From Lepidurus packardi (taxonomy: Eukaryota; Arthropoda; Branchiopoda; Notostraca; Triopsidae), in NCBI GenBank assembly GCA_023053545.1, contig JAKZAN010000115.1, positions 2,501-66,500 on the forward strand: DNA of 64,000 nucleotides, read 5' to 3'. Made by a program: the position numbers and the translations under genes. Shown piece by piece: positions 45,801 to 55,061 of the stretch. Position 1 is the stretch's first letter. The number at the start of each line of letters is the position of its first letter. The notes under the pieces were generated by a model that searched no databases, was not told the DNA's origin, and worked only from the letters and a program-made list of their open reading frames with translations.

Positions 45801-46151
45801 TGATCAAAGCTAGCTGGATGTTTACACAAATACGTGATGAGCAAATAAAATAAAATAAAAACCATGATGAGGATCATGATGATGTATTTTTTTTGTTCAG
45901 ATTTATTGCTAATTTCTGAATGGGCAAGTTTGCGATAGGTATTGGTGGGATATTGTTTGGTATTCGGGTGGTTACTTTATGACGTATTTAATGTCGGTGA
46001 AATGCCTGGGTCTGAAGTCAGTGGGTCTGGCGATCTACATCAACTCGATGGCAGACTCAGGAGTAAAAGGGACATCTAGCATAGTTTTCTTCTCTTCAAC
46101 TTCGAGTTCCAGCTGTGCGGCAAAGCCTTATTACTCATGATCTCTGTGCAT
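42828..46151 (-). CDS. Cytosolic carboxypeptidase (CCP/AGBL family, M14D), tubulin deglutamylase type
   Basis: Five exons (46151-45976, 45783-45566, 45497-45181, 45147-44858, 44790-42828; introns 192, 68, 33, 67 nt) give 987 codons ending in TGA. The CCP-specific N-domain is clear: FDSNFECGNLL, LSNDTNSKGYTQWFYFSISN, RKYKFKIVNLIK, SLFSEGMKPW, MCPPYSYS. The M14 catalytic core has IMARQHPGETWSSYLMEG (zinc His and Glu), NVDGVIYGNFRCDLNGTDMN, FFFDLHGHS (third zinc ligand) and MTIECSFF (catalytic Glu). Family members trim polyglutamate side chains or genetically encoded Glu ends from tubulin in cilia. A ~340-residue Lys/Ser/Asn-rich C-terminal extension is probably disordered and may mediate targeting. 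The N-terminal exon is the least certain join. Confidence 0.93.
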
Positions 46152-46732
46152 TGACTGTTTTTAAATGTTATTAGGTTCGGGGAAGGAACGTACTTACGAT
46201 TATTATTGAAAGACTCAAGTTTAATTAGAGGGGTATATATCGTTTATGGAGTTGCAGGAATGAATAGGTTATTTTGAGGTGACACACAGGTAATGACTAT
46301 AGATAGTGTGTATAGTGTGTGTATTCAGATTATGGGGAAGCTATTGCTGGGAACTGGATTATAATGATGATCATGTATATCTATCTAGAGAGTGTGGGGG
46401 GGTTTTCGGTAATAGATAGTTGCAGAAAAGGGGGAGGGGTGGGGGTAGAGGAGGGAGGATGGTCAATCTCAAAGTTAAATAGAGTTGACGAGTGATCGAT
46501 AAAATTGCTTCAATTGACAATAGATTACTACGGGCAATGACTGCTTTTGTTCTTCTTTGAATAGTTCCTAACTGCTACTTTTTTAAAATACCATTTGTCA
46601 TGAGTCTCTACATTTTAATCACTAGATGCTTATCTATTTTAGATATTTTTATTCCTCTCTTGCACTTTTCAAATTACGAATTAAAAAAATATTCACACTT
46701 TTATTCAAATCTAGCTAGTTGCAATAAGAAAA
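46152..46732. other. AT-rich intergenic region between divergent genes
   Basis: 581 nt between the start of the carboxypeptidase gene and the next plus-strand gene. A G-rich patch lies at 46398-46450. Both promoters are presumably here; nothing named was seen. Confidence 0.5.
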
Positions 46733-48613
46733 ATGCTCAATCTATCCTTCGTCAATACTTCTCGTTCTTTCTCCATTCAGCAAGAACTCAGGTCGATCCA
46801 CAACAAACTAATCAACTCTGTCACCACCAAACCCAGTCCTTCCCCACACCAGACTCCATAACAATAACCCCATGATGACGATGACGACTCCCAGCAACTC
46901 GCTCGACGCCTTGATAATGTTATACAACTCTTCTCCATCCAGCAACAGATCCACGATGAACAACAGAACACGCAACTCACGTATCGCTCGCCTTCCTCTG
47001 GACTTTACCACATCGATATCGACACACTCTTGAATGAGCTATCGAACAAGAATAACGAAGTAGAAAGTCTGACAAGGATGTTTATAAAAAGACTAGAAAC
47101 CCTGGAAATACTGCTCTACTCCAAAGACTACGACGAGGCACTGCGAAGGATCGACCACTATAAATCCCACTGCACAAGGACCCAAGAAGACGCAGACTAT
47201 GATGATGGTTTTGTGATGAGCGACAGCGCATTTAAAGATTCAGACCCCGAACTGATGATGAAGGAGTCAGCCAAATCCGAACTCAACAGGGCATTCTGCA
47301 ACGAGACATGCGGATAGTACTCTCCCTCGAGGAATCTGCAAGCCGTGGAATCAGAAAGCCTACTCTTGCAGCCAACAACAAGCGGGAAGAAAAATAATGC
47401 CTATTCCTATCTGAAAAGGTTGGTCGAGGATGACAATATCTCATTAGGGTAGAAGGAGAACACACTTTTTGGAGTCCTGATGGATCTGCAGGAAAGGTAG
47501 GACTGGCGTGAGGATCCGCCGATCCATGTGACTATTGAAGAGGTACTCTAGGCCAAGAGACTCTGCTTGACCTAAAAAGATTCCTACAATACTTCAGTGT
47601 TCGAGGAATATGTGGGTCTGGACGAACTCGTAGCCCTGCAGCAACGCGATCGTTCTACTCCAAGACTCCAGTAGCAGTCAGAGTTCAGTCCAGATGATGA
47701 ACAGTACATCATCTACGCCCCGAATACATCCCAGTTCGTCCCATACGAGGGATACGGTGAAGAAGAACTAGAAGACTAGGAGTAACAGAAACTATCGGAC
47801 TCCTTTACCGTAGAACAGCAAGAGTAGCTTAGTTCCGCGCACCCATTTTCCAATATCTTCATCCGGAACATGCCAGCCAAGTCTGAGTCTCTGTCAGGAA
47901 TCAACTGGTCTAAAGAAAACAACATAAGTGTTATTCCTACATAGAACAACCAATCTTGTTACAATAATAGGAACCCTGCTGCCAGCATGTTCAGGAGCCC
48001 TGTGGACCATCATAAAAACTCAGGTCCCTGTATCAGTGGCAGAAAAATCGACCATTACATCCCAGTCAATGATGATCAGCATGTATCCCAGTTCAACAAC
48101 AGGAGGACCACCTCGAAGAACAGAAACACCAGCAGCCAGGATATGACTACCCAACAAGCGAGCAATGGCCGGGTTAAGTCAAAATTCAAATCCCACCAAT
48201 CCTCGGGACTTGAGGAGAAAAGTAAAAAGAAGATCACCACGCCTGTCACAAACAGGAAGAAGGCACCTCAGAAGGAATCGAGTTTCGTGAACATAATGAT
48301 TGATGCCAGTAATCTTGTATCTGAAGGGGTCTACAACTACTCCATGGAGACGGGCAGGAAGCATCCCCAGCAGAACTCCGGCAAGTTGATTCCGACCCCG
48401 AATAACAACAATAAGGCATCGGCAGGTCCAACTCGCGAGAGGTCGATGAGCACCAAGAAAAAGCAGGTGAACGTGCTGGGACGGGTGATAAGCGATGACA
48501 AGAAATGCATAATGTCGATGCACACGGACAGGAAGGCTGTGGGGAAGTGCAGTGTGGTGGGATAGCCCCCACAGGGAGGAATTAGTATGCAGTTACCGAG
48601 GTTCAGATATTGA
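46733..48613 (+). CDS. Large acidic/disordered protein with coiled-coil start, unknown function
   Basis: A single open frame of 626 codons ends TGA TGA TGA. The N-terminal ~200 residues are helical (SFSIQQELRSIHNKLINS, QQLARRLDNVIQLFSIQQQI, SLTRMFIKRLETLEILLY) with an acidic insert EPHDDDDDSQQ. The middle is acidic (YGEEELEDEE, with clustered UAR) and the C-terminal third is basic and Asn/Ser/Lys-rich (NRRTTSKNRNTSSQD, EEKSKKKITTPVTNRKK). No domain is recognised. It lies immediately upstream of the telomere-type repeat block. Short helical repeats such as KDYDEALRRIDHYKSH might be a TPR-like hairpin. Confidence 0.72.
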
Positions 48614-48870
48614 TGATGATTAGGAAAAACAATTGATATATATATTTCAAGAAGAATGACAATGATATTATTCTAATAATGATAATAACCCTTCCCCCCT
48701 TTTTTTTAATGCTATTCCCCCTATTTTTTTAAAGTTTAAATTATGTATGCACATTTATATTGGCATGAGAATAAAACACTCATTTTTCAGGATTCTTTGG
48801 AACATGAATGGATTAGATGTACTCTTTTGGTTATTCTTTTAGAGATCACCGTCTCCGTCAGGGGTTGAGA

Positions 48871-49033
48871 GGGTTGGGGTTGGGGTTGGGGTTGGGGTTG
48901 GGGTTGGGGTTGGGGTTGGGGTTGGGGTTGGGGTTGGGGTTGGGGTTGGGGTTGGGGGTTGGGGTTGGGGTTGGGGGTTGGGGTTGGGGTTGGGGTTGGG
49001 GTTGGGGTTGGGGTTGGGGTTGGGGTTGGGGTT
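48871..49033 (+). repeat. Interstitial telomere-type repeat (TTGGGG)n
   Basis: About 163 nt, some 27 copies, of TTGGGG on the plus strand, the Tetrahymena-type ciliate telomere repeat. Two units have five G instead of four (about 48953-48957 and 48973-48977). A degenerate copy (GGGGTTGAGAGGG) leads in on the left; the array stops cleanly at 49033. Because the G-strand reads rightwards, the orientation is that of a right-hand chromosome end, yet ordinary gene-bearing sequence continues beyond it. It may be a chromosome-fusion relic, alternative macronuclear telomere addition site, or an assembly join. Confidence 0.95.
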
Positions 49034-49146
49034 ATCCTCCCAACCTAGATCCTAAATAAACTAAATAACAGTATCCCATCCCAATTCTATCTTTTATATG
49101 TTAGTTCCCAGTTTTTTATTCCAAACTTTACTATCTCTCATCCCAT

Positions 49147-49187
49147 CATCTATCTATCTATCTATTTATCAATCTATCTATCTATAG
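49147..49187. repeat. TCTA/ATCT microsatellite
   Basis: About ten tetranucleotide units with two interruptions, 110 nt to the right of the telomere-type array. Confidence 0.9.
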
Positions 49188-49300
49188 AAACACTGCTAAT
49201 TCCCTCCCTCCATATATTCTTTAATTGAATTACAATTCATCTACTTAAGAAAACAGCACACCAAACACACTACACATATACCTTTTTTTAGCAGATACCT

Positions 49301-51437
49301 ATGAAACAACCATAGACAAATATACCTATTTCTTTCTGTATTGCCCGTAACCCTGCTTCTAGGCTCTGCTTCACATGTTCCTCGCACCCTTTCCTCTGTA
49401 ACCTACCTAAGTGCTCATGTTCGTCCCTACATGCTCAGTGTGGCTCTCTCGTCCCCACCTCCCTATTCTAAAATGCCATCCATGGCTCTTCCACTGCCAC
49501 CCCTATCCCTGTCGATGCTCTTTTCAGGCAAGTCGAGAGTGTGAGCCAACAGCCACTTTCAGGCGCAATTCTGCATCATTTGTTCCGGCTCCTCATATAA
49601 AATAAAGATACACAAACCAGTATCTAAGACTTAATTACTTCAGCCTTTTCCGCTAGACTTTAGGCATAGACTTGGATCTAATAGTAAAAGGTAGAAATAG
49701 CTCCTGGAATAGTTGTTGAGACAGCTCCAGTCGATTTATCCCACGAACCCTACCCCTAGATTATAGCTGAGCTAGGTGGGATACAAGGGGGACCACCTGC
49801 TCTCTGGAGCTACCTTAACTAGGATCCCCAGTCTATGACTGACTTCGCAGATTTGAACGACACTGCCGGGTTGAAAGGCTGCAGAGTTAAAAAGTGGAGA
49901 ACATTCCTCTCTCTAAGAAGGGGATGGCGCCGCTGGAAACACAACCTGGAGAACAGGGGTCTGTACGAGCAGCAAGTAGAATAATGTGGGATCAATCTAT
50001 AGTAGCTCCGGGATTATGGAGGACTATTGGAAGCGTATGGTAAAGTTCACATGCGACTGCAGGACCTCTAAAAGATAGTAGCAGGTATTATCTTCTACAA
50101 TGATTGAAACTATCAACTTAATTTGGGGATTTGTTTTCTCAGAATCTGGACTCGTGTATCAGATCGAGGACTTGGCGGGTCTGCGGATGCCGTGTTTGAA
50201 ATAACTGCGTATCAGAAATCAGATGCAGAGGGGCAGGAGGATCAAACTAAGTCCGTTATCTAAGGCTAGTCTGCCTGCACTGAGGATTCTGGCTTTCTGT
50301 AAACAAACATACCCTCATTTATTTATTCCCTGCGTATCTACCATCAATTTGTAGCCTCATTGATGATTGATTCTGATGACTTGGCCCACATGGACTGGAT
50401 CTCGCTCCCGAAACTCCAAGAACTTTGTTTCGGTAACTAACATTAAATATGATTATCATTTTTTAATTGTGTACTTTTAGAATCAACGACTCTTCCCTCT
50501 CTTAGCCCATTCTGTCGTTGGCACCTGCCCAGTTTGAGATCTATTCGTGTTGAGAACTGCGATGTCCACCAGATATAATGTCTATCCCGAACCTATTTCC
50601 CCAATCTAAGTCTCCTGTCGCTTAGCTCTAACCATATTACGGACATGACACCCCTCACATCTTGTAACATGCCAAAACTCACTCAAATCAATCTGAGTAA
50701 TAACAGGATCCAGGATCTGGACTGGCTTGCAGCATTATCCAATCATCACTCAGTGTGTAGCCTACATGTGCTTGACATATGTAACTATTTTATTCTCTAA
50801 AGTGTCCAACCTTTAAATTCTTGACTAATGATGCTTTCAGCCCATAATCCCCTCAATTAAAATACGAGTTGCCTGACCAAGTACTAGTTTCCAGATCTGG
50901 AATAGCTCAACCTCGGTACCAACTCATGGTCTATCTATTTTACCGATGAACCTGATCCACTTTTGAATTGTAGATGCTACTGGTTCGGAGCAGATTGCTT
51001 TTTTGAGAAAAATGAAGTGTCCTCGACTTGTTTGTCTCAATCTAAGTATATCATTTACGATTTGAGGCCTACTACTTCTCTTATCTTTATTTCTCTTCAT
51101 CGTTTAGACTAGAATCAGATCATGGACATCGATGTGCTGCCCTACTGTGCTTTTCCAGATCTACAAATACTCTCTCTTTGGTATCCAACCCTTTTTTCCA
51201 TGATGAATCTCAATGTTTTGTCTGTGCCAACTTCCCCCATTTTAGTAACAACCTTGTCACATCAATTCTGCCTCTCTTGAAGATGACTATGCCTTGCTTC
51301 AAATAGATCCGTCTACGTACAAAAAAATATAATGATGTTTAACTGTTTTAGGAAGGAATCCCATGCCACATCGTGGCCTTACTCAGTTGCCGTCTTTGCA
51401 GAAAAAGTACCCTCTATTGAGATCTGATGTCATCTGA
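49301..51437 (+). CDS. Leucine-rich-repeat protein with Cys-rich N-terminus
   Basis: Nine exons (49301-50084, 50143-50298, 50355-50432, 50481-50780, 50841-50915, 50974-51045, 51108-51180, 51246-51316, 51352-51437; introns 35-65 nt) join in phase to 564 codons ending TGA TGA. The N-terminus has a B-box/zinc-like cluster (CFTCSSHPFLCNLPKCSCSS). After a helical region come LRRs: LVYQIEDLAGLRMPCLKELR, LPSLRSIRVENCDV, FPNLSLLSLSSNHITDM, MPKLTQINLSNNRIQDL, LHVLDISHNPLNE, FPDLEELNLD, CPRLVCLNLNENQIMDID, FPDLQILSL. Several introns fall at equivalent places within repeats, suggesting repeat-plus-intron duplication. LRRs provide protein binding; no enzymatic domain is seen. This is the most intron-rich gene in the window. 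Confidence 0.88.
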
Positions 51438-51774
51438 TGAAACAAGGCCAGACAATGCTACCGCATGATTTCATATGATATGAGTCTATCCTTTGTTTTG
51501 CGATACTACTAATCCCTCCGATGATGATTATTTTCCCGTTGGTTGTTTTGTGTACACCCTCTATCTCTTCGCCACACTTTAAGAACCCTTGCTGGGACAA
51601 TCACTTCATAAAAGGACAGTTGGGCGAGAGACGAGGATAATGCAACCCAATATAATATGGAATTATTATTATTGACTCGTTTTCTCTCTCTCTCTTGATA
51701 TAATTCTTTATAGTTATTCTCTCCCTCTCTCTCTCTGATCTATTCTCTTCAATTCCAACCCCATAGCTCAAGAA

Positions 51775-52170
51775 ATGAACAAGTAGCCATTTACATATCA
51801 ATCCCATCGCAACAGTGGCCATAAGAAGAACACGGCACACTCCAAAGTCAAGAAATTGAAGAAAAAATACAAAAACACTAAACAATCGGAGGCAGCCTCA
51901 TCGTAGCCCACTCCTGTCTCTGGTAATCTTTCCAGGAAAGTCAAAGTATCTGCAATAATGTCTTCGAATTGGGCGAAGGAAGCCTGTGAGAGTAGCCAGT
52001 ACTGTCGACTTTTTCGGAGCCTGGTGGAAGGTGATGCCGAAATAATGGATAGAATCGAGCTAGGAGAAAATGAATACATCTTGCTGCGGGAACCTGGATG
52101 CTAATTCAAGATGTGGGTGCCTGTGGAGACAATCAACTGTTACAATCCCAAACTGCTTGAGCCTCGCTGA
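51775..52170 (+). CDS. Small basic protein, unknown function
   Basis: An open frame of 131 codons runs from ATG to TGA. The N-terminal 50 residues are Lys/Asn/His-rich (SHRNSGHKKNTAHSKVKKLK) and the rest is more globular with several Cys and Trp (SNWAKEACESSQYCRLFRSL, GDAEIMDRIELGENEY, CEFKMWVPVETINCYNPKL). Three UAR codons sit in plausible Glu positions. The gene looks coding by composition, but no family is recognised. It could be the first exon of a longer gene continuing to the right. Confidence 0.55.
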
Positions 52171-52706
52171 AGAAGAGACCATCACTAATAGATAGAGATA
52201 TATACCTACTTATATTGACATCTGACATTTGATGGGACTACGATCGGGAACACAATATACATATATATCGACTTAGTAATGTTTTTTATTGATTGGTCGA
52301 TTTTTTGCATTAGGGATTGTGTACAAATGTGATTGTTTGGGAGCAGGGATTATACATAGATAAGAAGGATCGGTTCAGAAGGTAGACGCAAGGACCATCA
52401 AAACATGTGTAGGGAAGAAGAATGGGCAAATCGATTATGGCCTGGGCTGTAAGAAAATGGGTGTATTTTGGTGAGTAAGAATAAGAAATCATTAGGGACA
52501 GTAAAGTATGAGGCATGAGACTACCTTTCGCAGGACCAGTCATACCGATGAAAGTCACTCTGTCTCTCTCGTCGAACAGTAAACCATCAGAACAGATTTA
52601 TCTATATCATCAGAGTATTAGACTGCAAATCACTCTTACAATAGGGAAACAATGGGCAATAATTGGGGCCTACACCCCAGAAAATTGAAAATTATAAGAT
52701 TCTGCC
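52171..52706 (+). other. Possible exons of an unresolved gene
   Basis: A plus-strand frame from about 52319 (GAGIIHREEGSVQKVDARTI ... GLGCKKMGVFW) joins in phase across a GTGAGT...AG intron of 63 nt (about 52472-52534) and then either runs through or takes a second intron (GTAAACC...TTAG, about 43 nt) to read QITLTIGKQWAIIGAYTPEN, which faintly recalls the GGYTP segment of TLDc domains. No start or end could be fixed, and minus-strand frames are also open, so no gene is claimed. Confidence 0.25.
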
Positions 52707-53542
52707 ATGATGAGTATAGCACTGAGACGAGTTGACAGAAGTGACGATGGACTTGTTCTTATCCTTTTCGTTCTAAGTGTCCATTTATACTTTTTTCCGA
52801 AGCTTTTACAACAGAGTTTTTTGTATAGTAGTTTTGGTTTTAGCGTTGGGGGAAGAGCACAGAAGGGTGAAACATAGTTGTGTTATTTTTAGTATCCACT
52901 TCATAGAGAACAAACCTAATTCACTTCCACAGGAACAACAACCCCATTGCCACTACTAGTCTTTTATCTAGACACACCGCATTTGCAATACTATCTTTCG
53001 TATGCAGCAACTCACTCTCGACTATTAGGTTTGGTGGACCATTTCTGTAGTTACCGATCCCAACTCTAGCATCATATTCCGGGAGGAGGAAGGATGAGTT
53101 CGCCTATTACAAGTACAGTTACTCAGAAGAACAAGGGTTGGATAATCATATGTGATTATTCTCAGGACATATTATAATAGAAGGTGATGACAAATGCAGT
53201 GTGTAAATAGATGCCAGAAGACTGTCCCAACACAGATAATTAGTCAGGACAGACTCTTTTAATCCTTTTCTGGTCAGAAGGAGATAATGTTGACTATATA
53301 TATCATGGTGGGGTCTCAATATTTAGGTGTGCCCAATACCCATACAATATCGTGTTGGTTATTAGGCAGTTGGTTTGAGAAGCAGTGAGGTATACATATA
53401 TTGTTTATCAGCCAAGTGGAGCAGAAAAGATGGATAATTGCGAATTGGATAGTTAGAGCTCTTCGCCGGTATTATCGTAGAGTTCTCGATAAGTTTAGAG
53501 TCTACTGAGACCAGACTTATCCAGTTTTTACAAGGAAGATGA
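52707..53542 (+). CDS. Uncertain gene, low confidence
   Basis: From ATG ATG at 52707 one frame stays open for 206 codons, then a GT-AG intron (53327-53385) keeps phase into SEVYIYCLSAKWSRKDGELR ... LFAGIIVEFSISLEST and TGA, giving 258 codons. The N-terminus contains a hydrophobic stretch (LVLILFVLSVHLYFF). Codon composition is AT-rich and weaker than in confident genes, other frames are partly open, and no domain is recognised. It may be a genuine fast-evolving gene, a decayed copy or chance. Confidence 0.3.
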
Positions 53543-53797
53543 AATCTTTGAACACGATGGCCTGGCAACAATTTTATGATTTTAAAAAATCATCTAGCTA
53601 CATTTATCTAGTGTCCCATATGAGAAGAGACCTTCTTTCATTTATGTGTAAGAGTCGATATATACATATATACATATATAGGAATACATTTTAATGTCTA
53701 CAAAAAACAATATGATGGTAAAAAATATTGGCACCGATTATTAACAAAATACATATCAATGTGCATATTAGATATATATAGAGGAGATATATAGTCG

Positions 53798-54895
53798 TCA
53801 ACGTCTAGTAACTTATGATATCATGCTATTATTCAGCGAGTCCAGTCTCGCAGAATTCTTCTTATGGTTATTAGTGTTGCTCCATCGTGCTGGTTTCGCT
53901 ACAGGCACCTCATCCTCTTGACCCCTACGCGAATACTTCAGCAAGAACTTCACCAGCATGTTGTCTCGCTTTGAAAGATCCAGGAAGTGACCCCTGTTCT
54001 GTGCTGTGTATAGGGCCTTTTCAAGTTGTTTGTCGAGTAGATTTAGTTTGCCGGAATATCGCCAGCGTGTGGCCATGATCTTGAAATGATACTCGAGCTG
54101 CTTCATGCAGAACGGGTATTTCTTCAGCTCTTCTAGTTCGGCCCAGCCGAGAATGGTCTAGTAAATAGTGCTGTCTTTCAGCGCGATCTGCAAAGGCATC
54201 TTTATGCATTATTTTAGGAACCTCTAGATGGTCTCGATTATCGTGGCCTATTCGCCAGGACGCAGTCTCTTTCGGTTGCCCGTGCCGTAGATCTCGGCAA
54301 GACCCTCCGTTATCTGACGCATTTCGATGTTGCGTGGGTTCGGGAACCAGGTCCTTTATCTCTCCACTTCCATCCTGTCCTCCCGCGAAAGACACAATTG
54401 CCATGCCGCCACGATCTCCTTCTCAAATTCGCTGAGCGTGTATTTCTGGGGTTCTCGCTGCAAGATATAGACTAAGACTACTTTGGGCTGTTCCAGATAG
54501 TTCTCTTCCAGCACGATCCCATCGAAATGGCTGGAAGAGACTTCTTTAGCGGTGTTCGAGATATCTTCACTGACTTCTTCATTGTTGTTATTTTTGCGAG
54601 CGAAGGCAGATTTTCCTTTCTTCGAACTACGGTTATTTATGGTCTTGTGGGTCATAGCAGCAGAGTAACAGGATATCCTGTCGTCCTGCGTCTAGTTGTG
54701 TTCTGGCAGATCCAGGCATTCGTATATGGAGGATCGCTTTTGCTCGATGTATTTGTTAGCAGACTTCAGGAGAGCGCACTCGGGTAGGGCTGCTGGAGCA
54801 CGAGTGTGTGTTTTGGGCCTAAGCTGTTGTTCGAGGCGTAGGAGCCTGGGGTCTGTAGAGCCTTTAAGAGTGTCAAGGTTGAAGGTACTATACAT
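53798..54895 (-). CDS. Unknown soluble protein (365 aa)
   Basis: A single exon of 365 codons ends in TGA. The first ~120 residues are polar (KKGKSAFARKNNNNEEVSED), then a helical, probably globular region follows: LEENYLEQPKVVLVYILQRE, TLSEFEKEIVAAWQL, RNIEMRQITEGLAEIYGTGN, ATIIETIERFLKECIKMPLQ, ILGWAELEELKKYPF. About nine UAR codons are in frame and most sit next to other charged residues. No catalytic motif, membrane span or known family is recognised. It is convergent with nothing obvious on its left. Confidence 0.72.
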
Positions 54896-55061
54896 TATTT
54901 TTTATTGGAACACCCTCCAGTTTTTATTGTGATTTTAATATACCTTGTATATTTTTGACGAATCCTAACAAAACATTCAGGTCCCCGATTCAAAAATAAT
55001 AAAAAAGGACAATGATTCACAGAAAAATACATTATTCCCTCCTGTACTCTTTTATTTTCTG

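Larger units (their letters stand above)
48614..49300. other. Intergenic region carrying telomere-type repeat and microsatellite
   Basis: 687 nt between two plus-strand genes; holds the TTGGGG array and a TCTA microsatellite (49147-49187), each listed separately, in otherwise AT-rich DNA. Confidence 0.7.

Noticed and set aside
48817..49059. Gly-Leu / Gly-Trp repeat protein
   Set aside because: It is simply the translation of the TTGGGG telomere-type array.
53362..53571. Minus-strand small gene
   Set aside because: All three minus frames are interrupted by TGA nearby and none shows a domain; the plus frame is slightly better supported though still uncertain.
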